Source of the DNA: Balaenoptera acutorostrata
Taxonomy: Eukaryota > Chordata > Mammalia > Artiodactyla > Balaenopteridae
Direction: 5' to 3'
Assembly: GCF_949987535.1 (NCBI RefSeq)
Contig: NC_080078.1
Location: 29,036,942-29,100,941 of the forward strand
Length of the DNA stretch: 64,000 bases
Shown here piece by piece: positions 1 through 13,639 of this stretch; positions within the stretch are counted from its first letter, which is position 1; every line of letters starts with the position of its first letter. The position numbers were made by a program, and so were the translations under genes. The notes under the pieces are model-generated. The model made no database searches. It was not told the DNA's origin and saw only the letters and a program-made list of their open reading frames with translations.

Positions 1-1935
1 TGCCCAGACACAGTAGGTGCCCCACAAGCCTGGACACCTCTAACCCTCTCCTAAAAGAGGAGAGGACACGACACCTCCAAAACCCAAAGGGTTAAGGGGC
101 GGAGCCAGAACCAGCATCCAGGAGCTCCCAGCACACCTGCTGCCCTGGTCTCCGTGGTCAAGTCATCCTGCTTTACAGAAGTCACCGACCAAGTCTTCCC
201 AGGGCCTGGCCTGGCACTTCCCCTGAACAGGCACCGGGCCCAGCACGCTAGCCCTAACAGCCAGGTGGCGCTCTCCCCAGCCTCACCCCAGCCCCTATTC
301 ATTTCCACCAGTGCTTCTCAAAGAGTGTCAGAGAAGGTCAGGAAAAGTCAACTTCCTGTGCCACCAGGAGGGCTTCTCGTGCCCTGAGGATTGTCCAGGA
401 AGAGCCTGACCTTCCGTGCCAAGCCTGTCTGCCATCTCTGCTGGAGTGGCATCATTATCCTCTCTGGGACTGCAAACAGCAATTGATACATCAACGGGAA
501 ATCTCTGTGGCTTAACACTGACCTTTCCCTATTTCCTATGCTCTTCTAGCAATTCCTAATACATTTCCATTTCTATGTCTCATTCCGGGGCTGTCAGTCA
601 ATCCTTGGCCTTAAAAAAAGAAAAGCCCATGGCCGAAGTCATGTCATAGCTTCACCAGTACCTCACTCTATCACTGAAAACAAGCTCTGTAATCTCTCCA
701 GGCTGCACTTTTTCACACACAAGATGGACAAAAGAACACCTTCCCACAGGATCATGGGGAGGATGAGTGAGGATGCGAAGGCAGAGTCCGGCCACAGGTG
801 GGCAGTCAACACACTGACACCTACTGATTGCCTATTAATCACCTTGATTCTGTTCTGTCCACTAGACCAACAATGATGCATCACTCACGAGGGGCACCAG
901 GCACAACGTTGCCCACACACAGCGGATGAGAGAAGAGAGATGAGACTCGACCTCTGAGCCCCCCGCCCGCCCTTAAAGAGCTTGCAGACTTGCCGAGGCG
1001 GCTGCCAGGCAAACAGTAAGCGTGGAGTGGAGTGTTGGAGACCAGCAAAGACGGCAGAGGCCGCCAAAAGCCTGTGCGGTGAGGAGGGCCAAGAAATCCT
1101 TCCTCAGAGGAAAGATGCCGCACAAAGGCTTGGAGGGTGAGCAGCAGTTACCCCAAAATTGGGTAAGACCCCCATAACAGAGAGAACTGCTTCTGTCAGG
1201 AAGTGCACACTCAACTCCCTGGGGCCAGCCGGGTGCGGCTGCGAGGAACCGGCAACGGCCTGCTACAGGGGGGCAGCCACTCTCCGGCGACCGCGGTGGT
1301 GCTGTGCAAACATGCCCGGGGACCACAGAGGTTCTGATTTCTCCACTGAGGTCAGATGCACTGGTTTATTGATGTTGTTTTTAACATGAAAATCTCCCAA
1401 TGATTCAGTGTTGGCAACTACATTTCTAAAAACGTTTTCAACACCGCGCAGCCCAGACGAAACCCCTCTGCAGACCACCAGTTTGGCACCTATGGGCATA
1501 AGGGAATGCAGAAAGTGAGGGGACCACACAGTAAGCGCCAGAGAACGGTCAGCTGTTTACATGAGGGCCAAGAACACAGAATGGTGGGAGATGAGGCAGG
1601 GGCTGCTCACAGAAGGTCCCAGACTCGATCCCCAAGGATGGGCTGCCTCTGAAGGGATTTTCAAAAGTGCCACCTTTGGTGCTGGCCACGTGGATCTACA
1701 TCAGTGATAACATCTCTCACTGCTATACATGCGTGCATACATGTGCAACAGCTCACATTAACAACTGGCAGAATCCAGATAAGGTCTGTAGCGGTGTCAG
1801 TTCCCTGGTTTTACCAATGTGCTATGGTTCTGTAAGATGTTATTGGGGGAAGCTTGGGGAATGGCACATGGAAATTCTCTACTACAATTTATAAATTCTT
1901 GTGAGGCTTAAAGTCTTTCAAAACAGAAAGTTTTA

Positions 1936-2037
1936 TATATATGTGTGTGTGTGTATGTATACCCACAATTTGGGGGGATGTATGTATGTGTACATACATT
2001 TACGTGTATGTACACACACATACATATATACACATAC
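1936..2037. repeat. TG/TATG microsatellite with an inverted complement
   Basis: A run of gtgtgtgt and atgtatgt units is followed about 60 bases later by acacacac and acatacat units, so the two arms can pair. A T/G-rich spacer (acccacaatttggggggatg) lies between. Confidence 0.85.
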
Positions 2038-2815
2038 CCCAAAAAACTGTACTGGTCAGATTGACCGTGTTGTCCTCCATCTGGAGCAGGGGCCATGCTT
2101 CTCTTGCACAGCTGGCTGCACGACCACCTGGAATAAAAACATCTCCCACCTTCTCTTGCAGCTGGATGTGACCCTCTAACTACCACCAGGCGAAGGGAGG
2201 TGGGTGGCAGCGATGTTGGAAGCCTGGTGTTTTGCCCTCAGGAGAAGGGGCCAGGCCTCCTCTCCGGCGGAAATGTCAGCAAGGACAAGGGCAACATGGG
2301 AGAAACGACGGAGCAACCACATGAAAGGACACCCGGTCCCAAGCGGCTATGTGAGAAGAAATAAAATTCTATCCCGTTTAACCCAGTGCTACACCGGGTC
2401 CTTGTCACAGAGCGACCTCCTGCCCGATATGCTAGCACATGCATCTCCTGACGAAGTGACCGATGCGTTAGCTGAGTGACTGTCCAGTCCCATCCCTCAG
2501 CCCACGCGAGCCAGGAAGAGCAGGGGAAATTTACAGAGGCCAAGCCTCTCGGGTCCTGGGTGGAAGCATCTTGTATTAAGCTGTGGTCTCGCCTCAGTGC
2601 CTCTGCCGCCTGCCCCGTGTGATTTAGATGGAGATGCGCACTCTGTCCCCGTGGAGGGGCCGTCTCGGTGAAGGTGGATGATGGAGGCTCCCCTCCGGAA
2701 AGCAGTCACTCTATCTCCTCCCACACAGACCAAACAGCATTAAAGACGTACGGTCGGGGTCCCTCGGTCCCAACTTCTCAGCTCAGTCGCCTCAACTTAA
2801 TATCCACACAAAGAG

Positions 2816-3163
2816 GGGACTTCCCTGATAGCACAGTGGTTAAGAATCCGCCTGCCAATGCAGGGGACACGGGTTCAAGCCCTGGTCCGGGAAGATCCCA
2901 CATGCCGCAGAGCAACTAAGCCCGTGCGCCACAACTACTGAGCCTGCGCTCTAGAGCCCGCGAGCCACAATTACTGCAGCTTGCGTGCCTAGAGCCCGTG
3001 CTCCGCAACAAAGAGAAGCCACCGCAATGAGAAGCCCGTGCACCGCAACAAAGAGTAGCCCCCGCTCGCCACAACTAGAAAAAGCCCGCGCACAGCAACG
3101 AAGACCCAACTCAGCCAAAAAATAAATAAATAAGTAAATAAATTTATTAAAAAACAAACAAAA
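2816..3163 (+). mobile_element. CHR-type SINE, long form
   Basis: The head ggacttccctgatagcacag is the tRNA-derived promoter part, followed by the B-box-like ggttcaagccc and the CHR body with repeated cacaactactgagcc units. It ends in an aaataaat-rich tail. A perfect 17-base target-site duplication (atatccacacaaagag core) lies at 2799-2815 and 3164-3180, so the insertion is intact and fairly young. Confidence 0.96.
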
Positions 3164-4999
3164 AATATCCACACAAAGAGAACTCTGCCAACTCGCCTCT
3201 GCAGACTGATCGCTCCACTTCAAGGAACGCGACAGGACCAGATGATGAATCTGTGGGGGAAGGGAGGGGAACAGGAATCCCCGGAAACACAGATGGCACT
3301 TGTCGCCATTTTTTGAGCTTTCTATTGCTAACTTATTACCTGAAAAAAGACATCTGCTGTGTTGAGTGATCAGTGCTACTCAGAAGAGGAAAAAAAAAAA
3401 TCTAACAGACTCAAGGGTCAAACTTCATCAAAAATTTGTTGGTGGATTTTTTTCCAAAATACTCTTTTAAAATTGGATTCTTAGTAGAGTCTGGCTTCAT
3501 ACTTGGGTTAACTGTGGCTCTAACTGTGAAGACAATTGTTTGCTGTGTTTCTCACATTCTGAGGACGGAGGCTGACTTCCCAGAAACTCAGTGTAAGCCT
3601 CCATCTTCTCCCTGGGTTGAATGGCCAGGAACAGGCAAAAAGAAGCATTGATAAAATGCAAGCAGGTCCGAGTTTGGAGCCAACCAGACACGCCTGCAGG
3701 AGTCAGACCAACCCCACGTTCCCGGCAGACACTGGATGTGGCGCAAGCCTTTGGCATCCTTTCCAGGTCCTTCTCCTCGGCATAATCTGTCTTTGGGACC
3801 TATCTCTGCAAGGCAAAGAAGGTTCTATGATATACGGCAATAAAGCCAAGGGTCACCAACTATTTTTATCAATGATTTTCACAGAAAAGGTAACCAATTT
3901 CCACGGTGATCGGTATGTCATCTATTCCGTCTGCTACAAAGAACCTTCCCGAATACAGTGCATGAAAATGATGCCCAAACTCAAAGCTAACCCTGGAGTA
4001 ATCCTGGATGAAGCCACGCGGCCAGGCAACTCAGGTGGCAAGAACTTTTCCAAAAGCGCTGACCTCAGAGACCTCTGGCAAGGGTGATGTTTGTGTCTGG
4101 TGTCCGTTGAGAAGATTCTCCTGGCACCTAAGTGCCCACAAGCATCAAAGGACACCTTGATTTTCAAACGAGGCGCCTAACTGTCAGATGGTCTGGGATC
4201 AAGGAGTAGCCACAGTTTCAAGGAAACAAATTCTGATCTGGGGTTGCCTCCTCTGGAGTGAGAGCCTTAGTCTCCAGGCACGGGTTTCCAGTTCCAGGAA
4301 ACTGAAGTGAGGAGAAGTCATTTTTTTCAAGTATATTTCATCTCTTTACCAGTAAACGTTAGAAGGGCCCTAATCACACAGTTAGGTCTCTAGGAATGAA
4401 TGAATAAATTAATGATTACAAGAACATCTTGGAGAGATGATAAATGGAAACAAGGATGCATTAAAAAGACATCAAGGGACAGCTGTGACGAACTAAAGCT
4501 GCCAATATAAAATGATTAAAAGTAATTAGGGGTCAACTGTTCATTAGAGGGAGGAACACAATGAGAGAGAAACTAAAGGTTCTGAAAGGCAAAATCAGGC
4601 AAAAAGCTACCTTAGGATGTCTCAATTTAGATGAGAAAAAAATAGCAGAGCCTTGAGCAAGGAGAACAAAAGAGGTTGCCTCCTTCAGCTCAGAAAGGGC
4701 TCAAATCAGGAAGCACGATTCCTCCCCATCCTAGCGGGAAGTTAAGTGATAAGCTAAAAACTGCTCACTCAAGAAATGGTGGTTCAGGAAGAGTGTTGAG
4801 CTGCAGAAGTAACAACTAAAAGATGAAGAGGTTCTCTTAATCCTGGGAGGAACAGGGCTAGGGTAGAGAAGAGGTGGGCCAGGTCCTTCAACCATGGTCT
4901 TGTATTGCATTGATTATCTGAATTTGGAAAAAGCCCCACAGGTCATCCTCTTACACAGAGAGTCCTAGACCCACCTCCAAGTGGCCAGCATCTGCTGCC

Positions 5000-5755
5000 T
5001 GGACCAGCTGCTCCCCCTGCCGTCTCCCTGGCCCTCCAGCCACTCCCCCCAGTCAACTCTCCACTCAGTGGACACAGGTCAGGTGGAGTCCCTCCTCTGC
5101 TCTGAAGTCAATACGTTCCCATCTCATTCAGAGTAAAACCTAAAGCCACCCCACCTGCCCTACCCTTACCTCCTACTGTCCAAGGCTTATTCTGCTTAAG
5201 CCACACCCAGCACCCTCCTACCCCAGGGCCTTTGCACTGGCTGTCCCCTCTGCTAGGAACACCCTTCCTCACTCCTCTGGGCCTCTACTTGGAAGTCACA
5301 TTATCAGATGGGCCTTCACAGACAGCAGGACCCAGAAGCCCCTCTGGCCACCCTCCGTCTATGCTCTTGTTCAGCTTCATTTTGCTTCAGACAGACCCTC
5401 ACTTGATACATGTTTGTGGTCTCCATGCTCCCCCACTGGAACATAAGCTCCATGTTTCCTGCTAGAACAGTGGTTTTCACCTGAGTGGGGGTTTGCCCCC
5501 CCAAGGTACATTTGGCAATGCTGGAGACAGTTTCAGGTGTCACCGCTTGGGGGGAGGAGGGTACTGGCATCAAGTGGGAAGAGACCAGGGATGCTGGTAA
5601 ACATCCTACAGTGCACGACAGCCCCACGACAGAGAATAACCCAACCCAAAGGCAACAGTGCCAAGGCTGAGATTCCTGCCCTAGAGACCCACTTGGTGCC
5701 TGGCACACAGGAGGTCCTCAGTAAATATTTGCTGCACAGATGCCTGCGTGAACAC
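5000..5755 (+). mobile_element. L2 3' end, interrupted by MER20
   Basis: Motifs cagggcctttgcactggctg and ggaacataagctccatgttt before the MER20, and gtgcctggcacacaggaggt with cagtaaatatttgctg after it, are consecutive parts of the L2 3' end. The insertion order is therefore L2 first and MER20 later. Confidence 0.8.
5464..5675 (+). mobile_element. MER20 DNA transposon (hAT), inserted in L2
   Basis: The left end cagtggttttcacctgagtg and interior motifs acatttggcaatgctggaga, gatgctggtaaacatcctac and the end gccaaggctgagattcctgc fit the MER20 consensus. It splits an L2 3' end at 5000-5755. Confidence 0.88.
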
Positions 5756-5784
5756 TGACGAGCCGGAGCAGCAGGGCACCAGGT

Positions 5785-6010
5785 TTGGGAGCCTGGGCGA
5801 TGAGGTCCCACATGCTCCCGTCAAGGACTCCCCACGTGATGCTGGGCAAGCCCCTTCATCACCGAGCCTCAGCTTCTACTCATCAGTAAGACGGGGATGA
5901 CAACAGAGCCACCTTATGGAGCTGGGGTGCGGTTAGATGAGGGGATAAACATAACGGCCTCAGAACGGTGCCTGGCCCACAGCGCACATCAAGTACCTAC
6001 TATCACTTAT
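5785..6010 (+). mobile_element. MIR SINE
   Basis: Motifs gatgctgggcaagccccttc, atcaccgagcctcagcttct, gtaagacggggatgacaaca and gaacggtgcctggcccacag fit a forward MIR directly after the L2 end. Confidence 0.7.
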
Positions 6011-7821
6011 TATGAGTCCCTTACACCTGGCATTTACTGTTCGTAATGCCGCCCAGAGGAATGGGTGTCTGTCGGGGGGCCGCAGATCAAAGCCTGCATC
6101 TGAATCAGCCAGGTGCCAGGGTACTAAATCACAGAGAGGGGGTGGCCGGCCGGGGGCGGGCAGGCCAGCTTCCTGAGGACACAGGCACACCTGGGCACTC
6201 GGCTTTCTCCCCACTGAGGAGCCTCCCCTGAATCAAAAGTGCCCAGAAGGCTGGTGCAGCTTCTCCCGAAATCTGATGGAAGTCTGGACAAGAGGGCCAT
6301 GGCCCAGGCCGGACCGGCTGCCTTCTCAAGCTGGCAGGATGTCCCCGCACTGGGAATCAAGGCCGGCAGAGTGCTGTGGAGGGAACCCCAGGGCCAGGGA
6401 AAGCCACCCTCAGATGGGTTGCATCTGTTCCCGCTCCCTGAGGCCTCCTTGTTCGCGCTAAGTTCTGAATTCTTAGCTAAATACAGTCAGAAAACTCAGC
6501 TGGGGAGTGTGGACGTGTGGGGAGGGGAAGAGGTCAAAACCTGCCCCGGCCGTGGCCTCCCCAAACACCTGCGCCCAGGAGGACCACGTCAGGCCCACCA
6601 CATGCTGAGCCGCAGGCTGCCACCTAGTGCCCCGGCCACGCAGCACCAGCTCGCTGGCCCTTCCTCAGCTGAACCCTGCTCCCTCCTAGACACGCACCCC
6701 AGGCAGCAGCTGTGCTTCAGGGAGAGGACGAGACGTGGGTTTCAAGAAAGGTCAGGGAGAAGGGTGGCATGAGAACAGGGAGCCAAGCTCTCGACGACAA
6801 GGACTGAACGCGCAGCCGCCCACCTCGCAGATTCAGGCACCATGCTTTACGTGCTTTATTTTACCAAACGTTCCCAGCAAATCTGGGAGGGATGGGTTAG
6901 CGATCCCATTTTGCAGAAGAGAGAACAGAGCCTCAGGAAAGTCACTGACCCTCGATCACCTACCTAAAAAACAGCCTTGAAATCTCAATGTCTCTTCCCA
7001 AGCAAGGAGCTTGGAGGGGAACCGCCAAGTCCCTGACTTTCCATTTCCACATGGAACAACTGCCCACCCCCTTCCCCGCCCCATCTCTCTGCTCCTCACT
7101 CACTGCTCCCAGGAGGGAGGGTGACTGGTCCCGATCAGGAGCCTGGGAGGAGGAACTGGGCGGGCTCAGCTCAGCCCCCTGTGGGTTCTCTCCCTCTCAG
7201 GGCCCAGCTGCTGCCCACCCACCATGGTGCATGCTCAGGAGCTGCCCCTGGGGGGTTCCCACCTGGCTAGTGAACTCAGGGATGGCGTTTTTTGCATGCC
7301 TGCCTGCCCACAGGCTTAAAGCTCTGTGTCCCAGTCTGCTTAATTAATAACAAAGCTACCATTTTGATCTGCATCTTTCTGTCTGTCTAGAAAAGGCGAC
7401 ATCTAAGCTGAGTCTTACAGGATGAAGAAGCACCACACAAAAGGGGGAGTGGGAAGTGCGCCCCGGGCATACGGACCAGCACGGACAGTCAGGGGGCACA
7501 TGAACCTGACAGCTGCAGAGACCTGGAGCAGCTTAGACCTGCTGAGACATTGTGGCTTCCCAGCAAGGGGCATGGGGATGGTCAAAGGCAAGTGCCAGCT
7601 CTGTCTGTCTGACCCCCTATTCGGTCTGGCAACTGTGCTCTTCCAGATGTTGAACCGCAAAGGTCAGAGCCCTGCAGGGGGAGCTGGGGTTGAGACGAGA
7701 CAGGAAGGGAAACTTCACTGTGCCCACAGCAGTATCTGTTGAGGCTTTTCCCCCACGTAAATGTATTAATATGCAATACAAAAATGTTAATAGTAATTTT
7801 TAAAGTTAATATTTAAAATCC

Positions 7822-7877
7822 AGGGGAGGAGGGGGAGGCGGAGGAAGAGGAGTTGAAGGAGGGGGAGGGGGAAGAAT
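7822..7877 (+). repeat. GGA/GAA-rich purine tract
   Basis: Over 50 bases almost purely of G and A (ggggaggaggggg-type units), a simple low-complexity tract. Confidence 0.85.
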
Positions 7878-10125
7878 TGGGCCGGAGGGACACACAAGCG
7901 CCCCCTTCCATTTGCTGAGATCAGGCCCCCTGAGCCGAGCTGCTGCTCTTCACAGGTGGCTGTTACTACCTCCTTTTAGAAGTAAGGAAAAGGGGGTCCA
8001 AGGAGGGTAAGGAATGAGCACAGCAGACAGCAGGGCCAGGGCTGTGGGAGCTGGGGTGTTCTCACTGCCCCCCATTTTCATAACACAGGCCGGTGTCACC
8101 AGTTCCACCGACGCCCAGCCAGGAGACCCCCACCCCCAAGTCAAGCCTCGTAACTGCCCCCCTCTCGCAACTCCACAAAGCGAGCTGCCCTGGTTCTTCT
8201 GGTGGCATGTCTCAAACAAAGCTGACACTTCAAACAAGTGTGACTGATAGCTCATCCGCTGAGCAAGAAGCCTGTTTTGGATCCGCTCTGAACTGCATCA
8301 AGCCGTTACATAAGCTGCTACCAGGCCCAGCTGAGAGAGACAGAGAATGGGAGAGCTCAAGGCCAAAGTCATCCTGGCTTAGGGGTCACGAGCACCCTCA
8401 CTGCAACGTGTGCAAACACATTAGGAGTCTGAGTTGCTAAGGGGGTCAGCAGGAATGCAAGAGACCCCGACTGGGAGGATGAAATTCAAAAGGAAAAAAT
8501 AAAAAATCACGTTTGGCTCAAAAAAGAACCAAGAGCACAGACACGATGCTGAGACCAGGGGAGCTCACAGCCGCCCCCTGCTTAACTGCGGTCGGGGGAG
8601 AGTTTCGCAAGGGCAGTGACACCCCCTAAAGCAGGCAGTCGCCCTGCAAGAGAAGCTCATGGAAACGCCCAGGGGAGCAGGCTGGGCAGGGGCTCCAGGC
8701 AAGGCTACACACGGCTTTCCCGGACAAGCCCCTTCACCCCTCTGTAACGTGGGTACCAGAGGCCCCTCCCCTGGGATCGCTGTGGAGGGCAAGTGATCAT
8801 GGCAAGGGACCAAGCAGCAGCAGCCCCATCTCTTCTGGAGACGGGAAAAGCCCCTCCAGACCGGCTGGGCGTCCTGCAGAGTTGCTCTGCCGTGGGGCCT
8901 CTGAACAGGCTGCCCCTCCCGGGTGCACCCTCCCCTCCTTGTCAAGGCTCCCTTCACTGCCCCGCAGCCACCCGAGCCCTCTCCTCCTCCATCACCCTCT
9001 CCTCAGCCAGCCCCCATCCTTAGTCCCCTCACCCTCTTGACTCTCACCGGTTTCCCCCTTGCTGCTTGGGGAGTGAGGAAACAAAGGCTGTGTTGCTTAC
9101 AATCGGCCCCGGCAGTAGGTTCGAGGCCTCTGGGGTTCCAGGTAAGGGGCTGAAGCTGTACTACTGATCTGAAACTCAGATTAGGATTTCCCACTTCTGC
9201 GGGACTCATTCAGGGTGAGGGTGGGGGAAGGTCACCGGGGAGGTCACGCAGTGCCCACAGGTAACATAGAATCCATCACCCCCAAGGGCCCCAACTGCCT
9301 TCCTTTTCCCCCATCCAATGGCTCTTGGTTTCTGTATTTTATGACCACTGTTATTTCCCCTAGATTTTAAACTCCTTGCGGGCAGGGTCTCCGCAGTAAG
9401 AGCTCCTATCAACTAGGTAGCGAGCGCACTGGCATAAGCGCGCTTTATCTGTATTAACTCGTCTGGTCCTCAGAACTCTGATGCTGACTCTCTTACAATC
9501 TGCATCTGAATGATGGTGAAACTCAGCCACAGAGCTTCTGAGTGCAGAGCTGGATCACCTTCACCTTGACTCCCCAGGGTGTGGCATGTGACAGAGGCTC
9601 AGTAAATGTTTGTGGGCTGAATAATAGATCAATAAAGAATTGAGACATGTCTAAATTCCAGCTGGAACGTTCCAATTACCAAGTCAGTCGCTGAAGATCT
9701 AGCAGGTAAAATTCAGTGGGACGTTTCCCCTTTCAAGGAACTTGCCCAACACGAGGCTTTGGGTTGGTTGCACCAACTAGCTTCCCTCCGTGTGGTTCAG
9801 GGCCAGAGGGCTCGAGCACAACCAACGTGACGGCTGCTGCCCCACCACCCCCTCCTAACCTGCATCGTGAAACCCTCAGCCAGGCAGGCGGCAGCTGGGG
9901 ACCTCGCCGTCTCCCTGGGAACACTTACTACAGAGCTCTCCAAGCTGCCGAGTGTTTGGAACTGCGTTGCCAGGCGACAAGCTGGACCTCCTCACTAGTA
10001 TTGAGAATCCCTTCCAACAACAGCCGGGAGAAGAACAAGGCCTACTGACGACTGAGGATGTTTTTCTTGCCCCCTCTGCCCTGGCTCAAGATCAAAAGTG
10101 GGGAGAAATCAAAAGGGAACAATCA

Positions 10126-10494
10126 CGGGCTTCCCTGGTGGCGCAGTGGTTAAGAACCTGCCTGCCAATGCAGGGGACACGGGTTCAACCCCTGTTCCGG
10201 AAAGATCCCACATGCCGCAGAGCAACTGAGCCCGTGCTCCACAACTACTGAGCCTGCGCTCTAGACCCCGCGAGCCACAACTACTGAGCCCACGTGCCAC
10301 AACTACTGAAGCCCGCGCACCTAGAGCCCCTGCTCTGCAACAAGAGAAGCCACCGCAGTGAGAAGCCCACGCACCCCAAGGAAGAGTAGCCCCTGCTCGC
10401 CACAACTAGAGAAAAGCCCACACGCAGCAATGAAGGCCCAACACAGCCAAAAATAAAATAAATAAAAAACAAACAAACAAACCAAAAACAAAAA
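10126..10494 (+). mobile_element. CHR-type SINE, long form
   Basis: This is a full-length CHR element with a tRNA-like head, the cacaactactgagcc repeats and an A-rich tail with aaacaaac units. A perfect 16-base duplication (caaaagggaacaatca) flanks it at 10110-10125 and 10495-10510. Confidence 0.96.
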
Positions 10495-11457
10495 CAAAAG
10501 GGAACAATCAGGCTGATTATCTGGGCTTAACTCTCTCCACTACCTATCACTGCCCACCCCCCAAAACGGAAAAAGAAGGCAATATTAGGATTCAAGTGTT
10601 GAATAAATATCTCTGGATAATCAATTATATCTCATGAAAAACAATTACAAAGGAGAACTATCTTCTAATTAACTGTATATTCCATTTCAAAACAGGACCA
10701 GACACCTAAACCTCCCCTTCAGAAAGTCACTGGCAAGGTACAGCGATAGCTGTGCTAACGGCGAGTAGGATGGTCTGTGTGTGGGTGATGTTTTCACCTA
10801 GAAAAGACCATCGTTTCCCCCACCCCCTCACCGTTAAAACAGGGCACCAGCGCTGGACATCAAAAACTGAGCCAGCAACAACCCCCAGAAGGAAAGCGGG
10901 GAGGGGGAGGCAGAGAAAGGGTCAGGGCGCCCCCTGGTGGCTCCAGTGCTGCTCTTCCTGCAACCGGCAGAGATGCATGCTGAGCCACTTTCTTGCAACT
11001 TCCAGCTCCCAGGTCATCATATTGATATATTCAAAGAAATTAATTTGAGAGTAGAAACTCATTTTCTAAAGAGGAAGTGAAGGAATGTAAGGCTGACAGG
11101 AATGCCAATAAATATCAACTGAAGGAATTTTCAATAAGTTCCAATAAAATAGCACCAATGAGCTGCACGAGCTGAGTGTGACTGCAGCTATCAGGCTGGG
11201 ATCATTTATTCTGGTACCTTCTACAGGTGTTTATCCTCATGCACCCTTCAGCCCCCCTAAGTCACCTTCAGTGCAGGGGTGATGGAACTAAACAGCGCCC
11301 AAGTACACACAGAACAAACGCTTTCTGGGATCTGTCCTTTCATTCAGGTTCATTTTTATCCTGTTTCATTCCCTGAACCATGCAGGAGGCAGGTGGTTTA
11401 AAAAAAAAAAATGTATAAAATAAACTATGATTCCTGGAAAATAGCCCCACTGCCTAT

Positions 11458-11672
11458 TCAGGGTTTCTCATCCTTGGCACTGACATTTGGGGCTGGATAA
11501 TTTTCCAGTGTGGGGCCTGTCCCGTGTGCTGTAGGATGTATGGCAGCATCCCTGGGATCACCCACTAGATGCCGTAGCATCTCTACCCCAGTTGTGACAA
11601 CCAAAAACGTGCCCAGACACTGCCAAATGCCCCCTGGGGGTTGAACTCGCCCCTGGCTGAGAATCACTGTCC
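11458..11672 (-). mobile_element. MER20 DNA transposon (hAT)
   Basis: In reverse it reads cagtgattctcagccagggg through gacatttgg-type sequence to the other terminus. It is a full-length but diverged copy. Confidence 0.88.
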
Positions 11673-11929
11673 TATCTGATCACATTTCCATTCCCGAGAC
11701 CACCGGCCTCACAGAAAGAGTGTACAGCTTCATCTTCTCTAGAGGAGAGGGAAGTTAAGGAGGAGGTGCCACGGGAAGGCACCTTGAGGGGCCTCTGCAG
11801 GAGGGATGGTGTTACTAAAACAGGAAATCAGGTCTATCCACCTGCAGTTCAACAAGAAGGCCCAGATACTGTTTTCAGGATGACTAGCCAGCAATGTACC
11901 CTTTGAGGACATTAACAATGAAATACCAC

Positions 11930-12165
11930 CTACTGGTCAGTGAGCATTTACTATGCCAGGCACCCTTCATATTCATCATGTTCTTTTCCATTTTTTCTAT
12001 CGAGGTATAATTTATATAAACTATCTTGAGCATTTTTCATGTATTCATTCATTTAATCCTCACGACCCTGTCAGATGTGTACTATTAGCGGACTCATTTT
12101 ACGTAGAGGAGAACACTGAGGCATGGACAGGTTAAATAACTTCCCACTGCTAATCTGTGGACGGA
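11930..12165 (-). mobile_element. MIR SINE, reverse, with an insertion
   Basis: The element starts gagcatttactatgccaggc and resumes with tcatttaatcctcacgaccc and gaacactgaggcatggacag. About 60 unrelated bases (ctatcgaggtataatttata region, L1-like) sit in between. Confidence 0.7.
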
Positions 12166-12474
12166 GGTGGCTAAAAACACAGCTAGTCTAGCTGGAAGGA
12201 TCGTCAGAGAGCAGAATGGCAACAGCGAGAATAATGATATCGCAATTATTAGGGCTGCGGCAGACACTAGGTGCAATCATCACAAAGTGTTTCTTTTTTT
12301 TTTTTTTTCTAAAGTCTGCAATCCTTTGAAGGAGAGTGATGAAAGCAAAGGACCTTCTCCCCAGGAAAATCCACATATGAGCACAGACACACAAACATAA
12401 TTTGCACACAACTGCAAGAGGCTTCTGAAGTCTCCCAAACTATCTATGGGCCTCCCGGGAAGCACCCAGACAAT

Positions 12475-12650
12475 ATATTCTAGGCTCTGTGCTAGACACA
12501 ACATAGACTTCAGAAGAATCCTGCAAGCAGGTAATATGACCTCCATTTCATGGATTGGGAAACTGAGTTCAGAGAAGTTAAGGCCTTTGCCCAAGGTCAC
12601 ACAGCTCTTGAACAGCAGCACTGTGGTCTGCCTGACTCCAGCATTCCTTC
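12475..12650 (-). mobile_element. MIR SINE, reverse
   Basis: Motifs ctaggctctgtgctagacac, atttcatggattgggaaact, gcccaaggtcacacagctct and ctgactcca fit reversed MIR. Confidence 0.82.
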
Positions 12651-13274
12651 CTCCCCAAAAGGCTGCCTTCACAACTCAATTCGTCCACGACCCCACACCA
12701 GGGCACTACAAAAATGAAGGATGCGCAAAGGACAGAAAGGATTTACACATCTGATCTAGCAGCACTGATGACAGAAATTTGGCAGTGACGATATAAGGGC
12801 TGCTGGCCTCGCAGAATGAAAACCTGAAGGTGACATTTGCCTTTCGCAAAGAAGACTATTCTCCTTTACACGTTCTGGAAGACAACGTCGTTTCAAAGCA
12901 GTCCCCAGGAGCCTGGACCCTCACACAGATACCATCCTGTCTCTCCAACCCGTCATGCTTCCTATATCGAACAACACCTGGCCCATAGTAGAAAAAGTTA
13001 CAAGCCAAATGTCAGAGCCAGTATGTTTATGGATACCCACTCCCCCTGCCGAAGGTCACTCAAAGTCAAGGCAACAGTCAACACATTTGCAAAGGAGACA
13101 GTCAGCAAGGAGAAAATGAAGACGCCTGCCTTGCTATTGGGACAGCCAACAAGACCAGGCATGATGCTAGAAACATCCAGACTTCGACAACCGGGTTCTG
13201 GAATGGTTGCAGAAGGAGGATGTGAGTATCATGACTCTTTTCTCAGAACAGACGGCTAGAAGCGCAAGGAATCC

Positions 13275-13400
13275 TGGAGGGCGGCCTCCTCCACTTTACA
13301 GTTGGGGAAACTGAGGCCCAGAGAGGTGCAGGGACCCACTACTGTAAGGGCCGGAATCAGAACTAAGTGCTCCCGATACCCAGGCTGGTGCTCCTTCCAC
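13275..13400 (-). mobile_element. MIR SINE, reverse
   Basis: The stretch ctttacagttggggaaactg, aggcccagagaggtgcaggg and ggccggaatcagaactaagt is the centre of a reversed MIR. Confidence 0.75.
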
Positions 13401-13639
13401 CCCAGCTGCCCCTTCCCTGACGCAACAGGGGAAAAGGGGGAACGTTCACTCACTCCTTCACTCCGCGGGCAGCTCACAGTTCTAGGTTTTTACCGCGGAC
13501 CAAGCTAGAGATGCAAAGGTGATGAAAACAGACGTGGGCCCACCCTCGGGGAACTCACTTTCAATTCATTCCTACCGAAAGCCTTTGTAAATTTTTCCTG
13601 TGTGTTAGAACTAGAATAAACATTCATTCCTGCCTTCCT

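Noticed and set aside
3617..4087. 156-codon open frame on the plus strand
   Set aside because: No recognisable domain, no splice signals in context and composition like surrounding intron; most likely chance.
10126..10300. tRNA-like sequence with B-box-like ggttcaaccc
   Set aside because: It is the head of a CHR SINE and not a functional tRNA; the same applies to all 14 copies.
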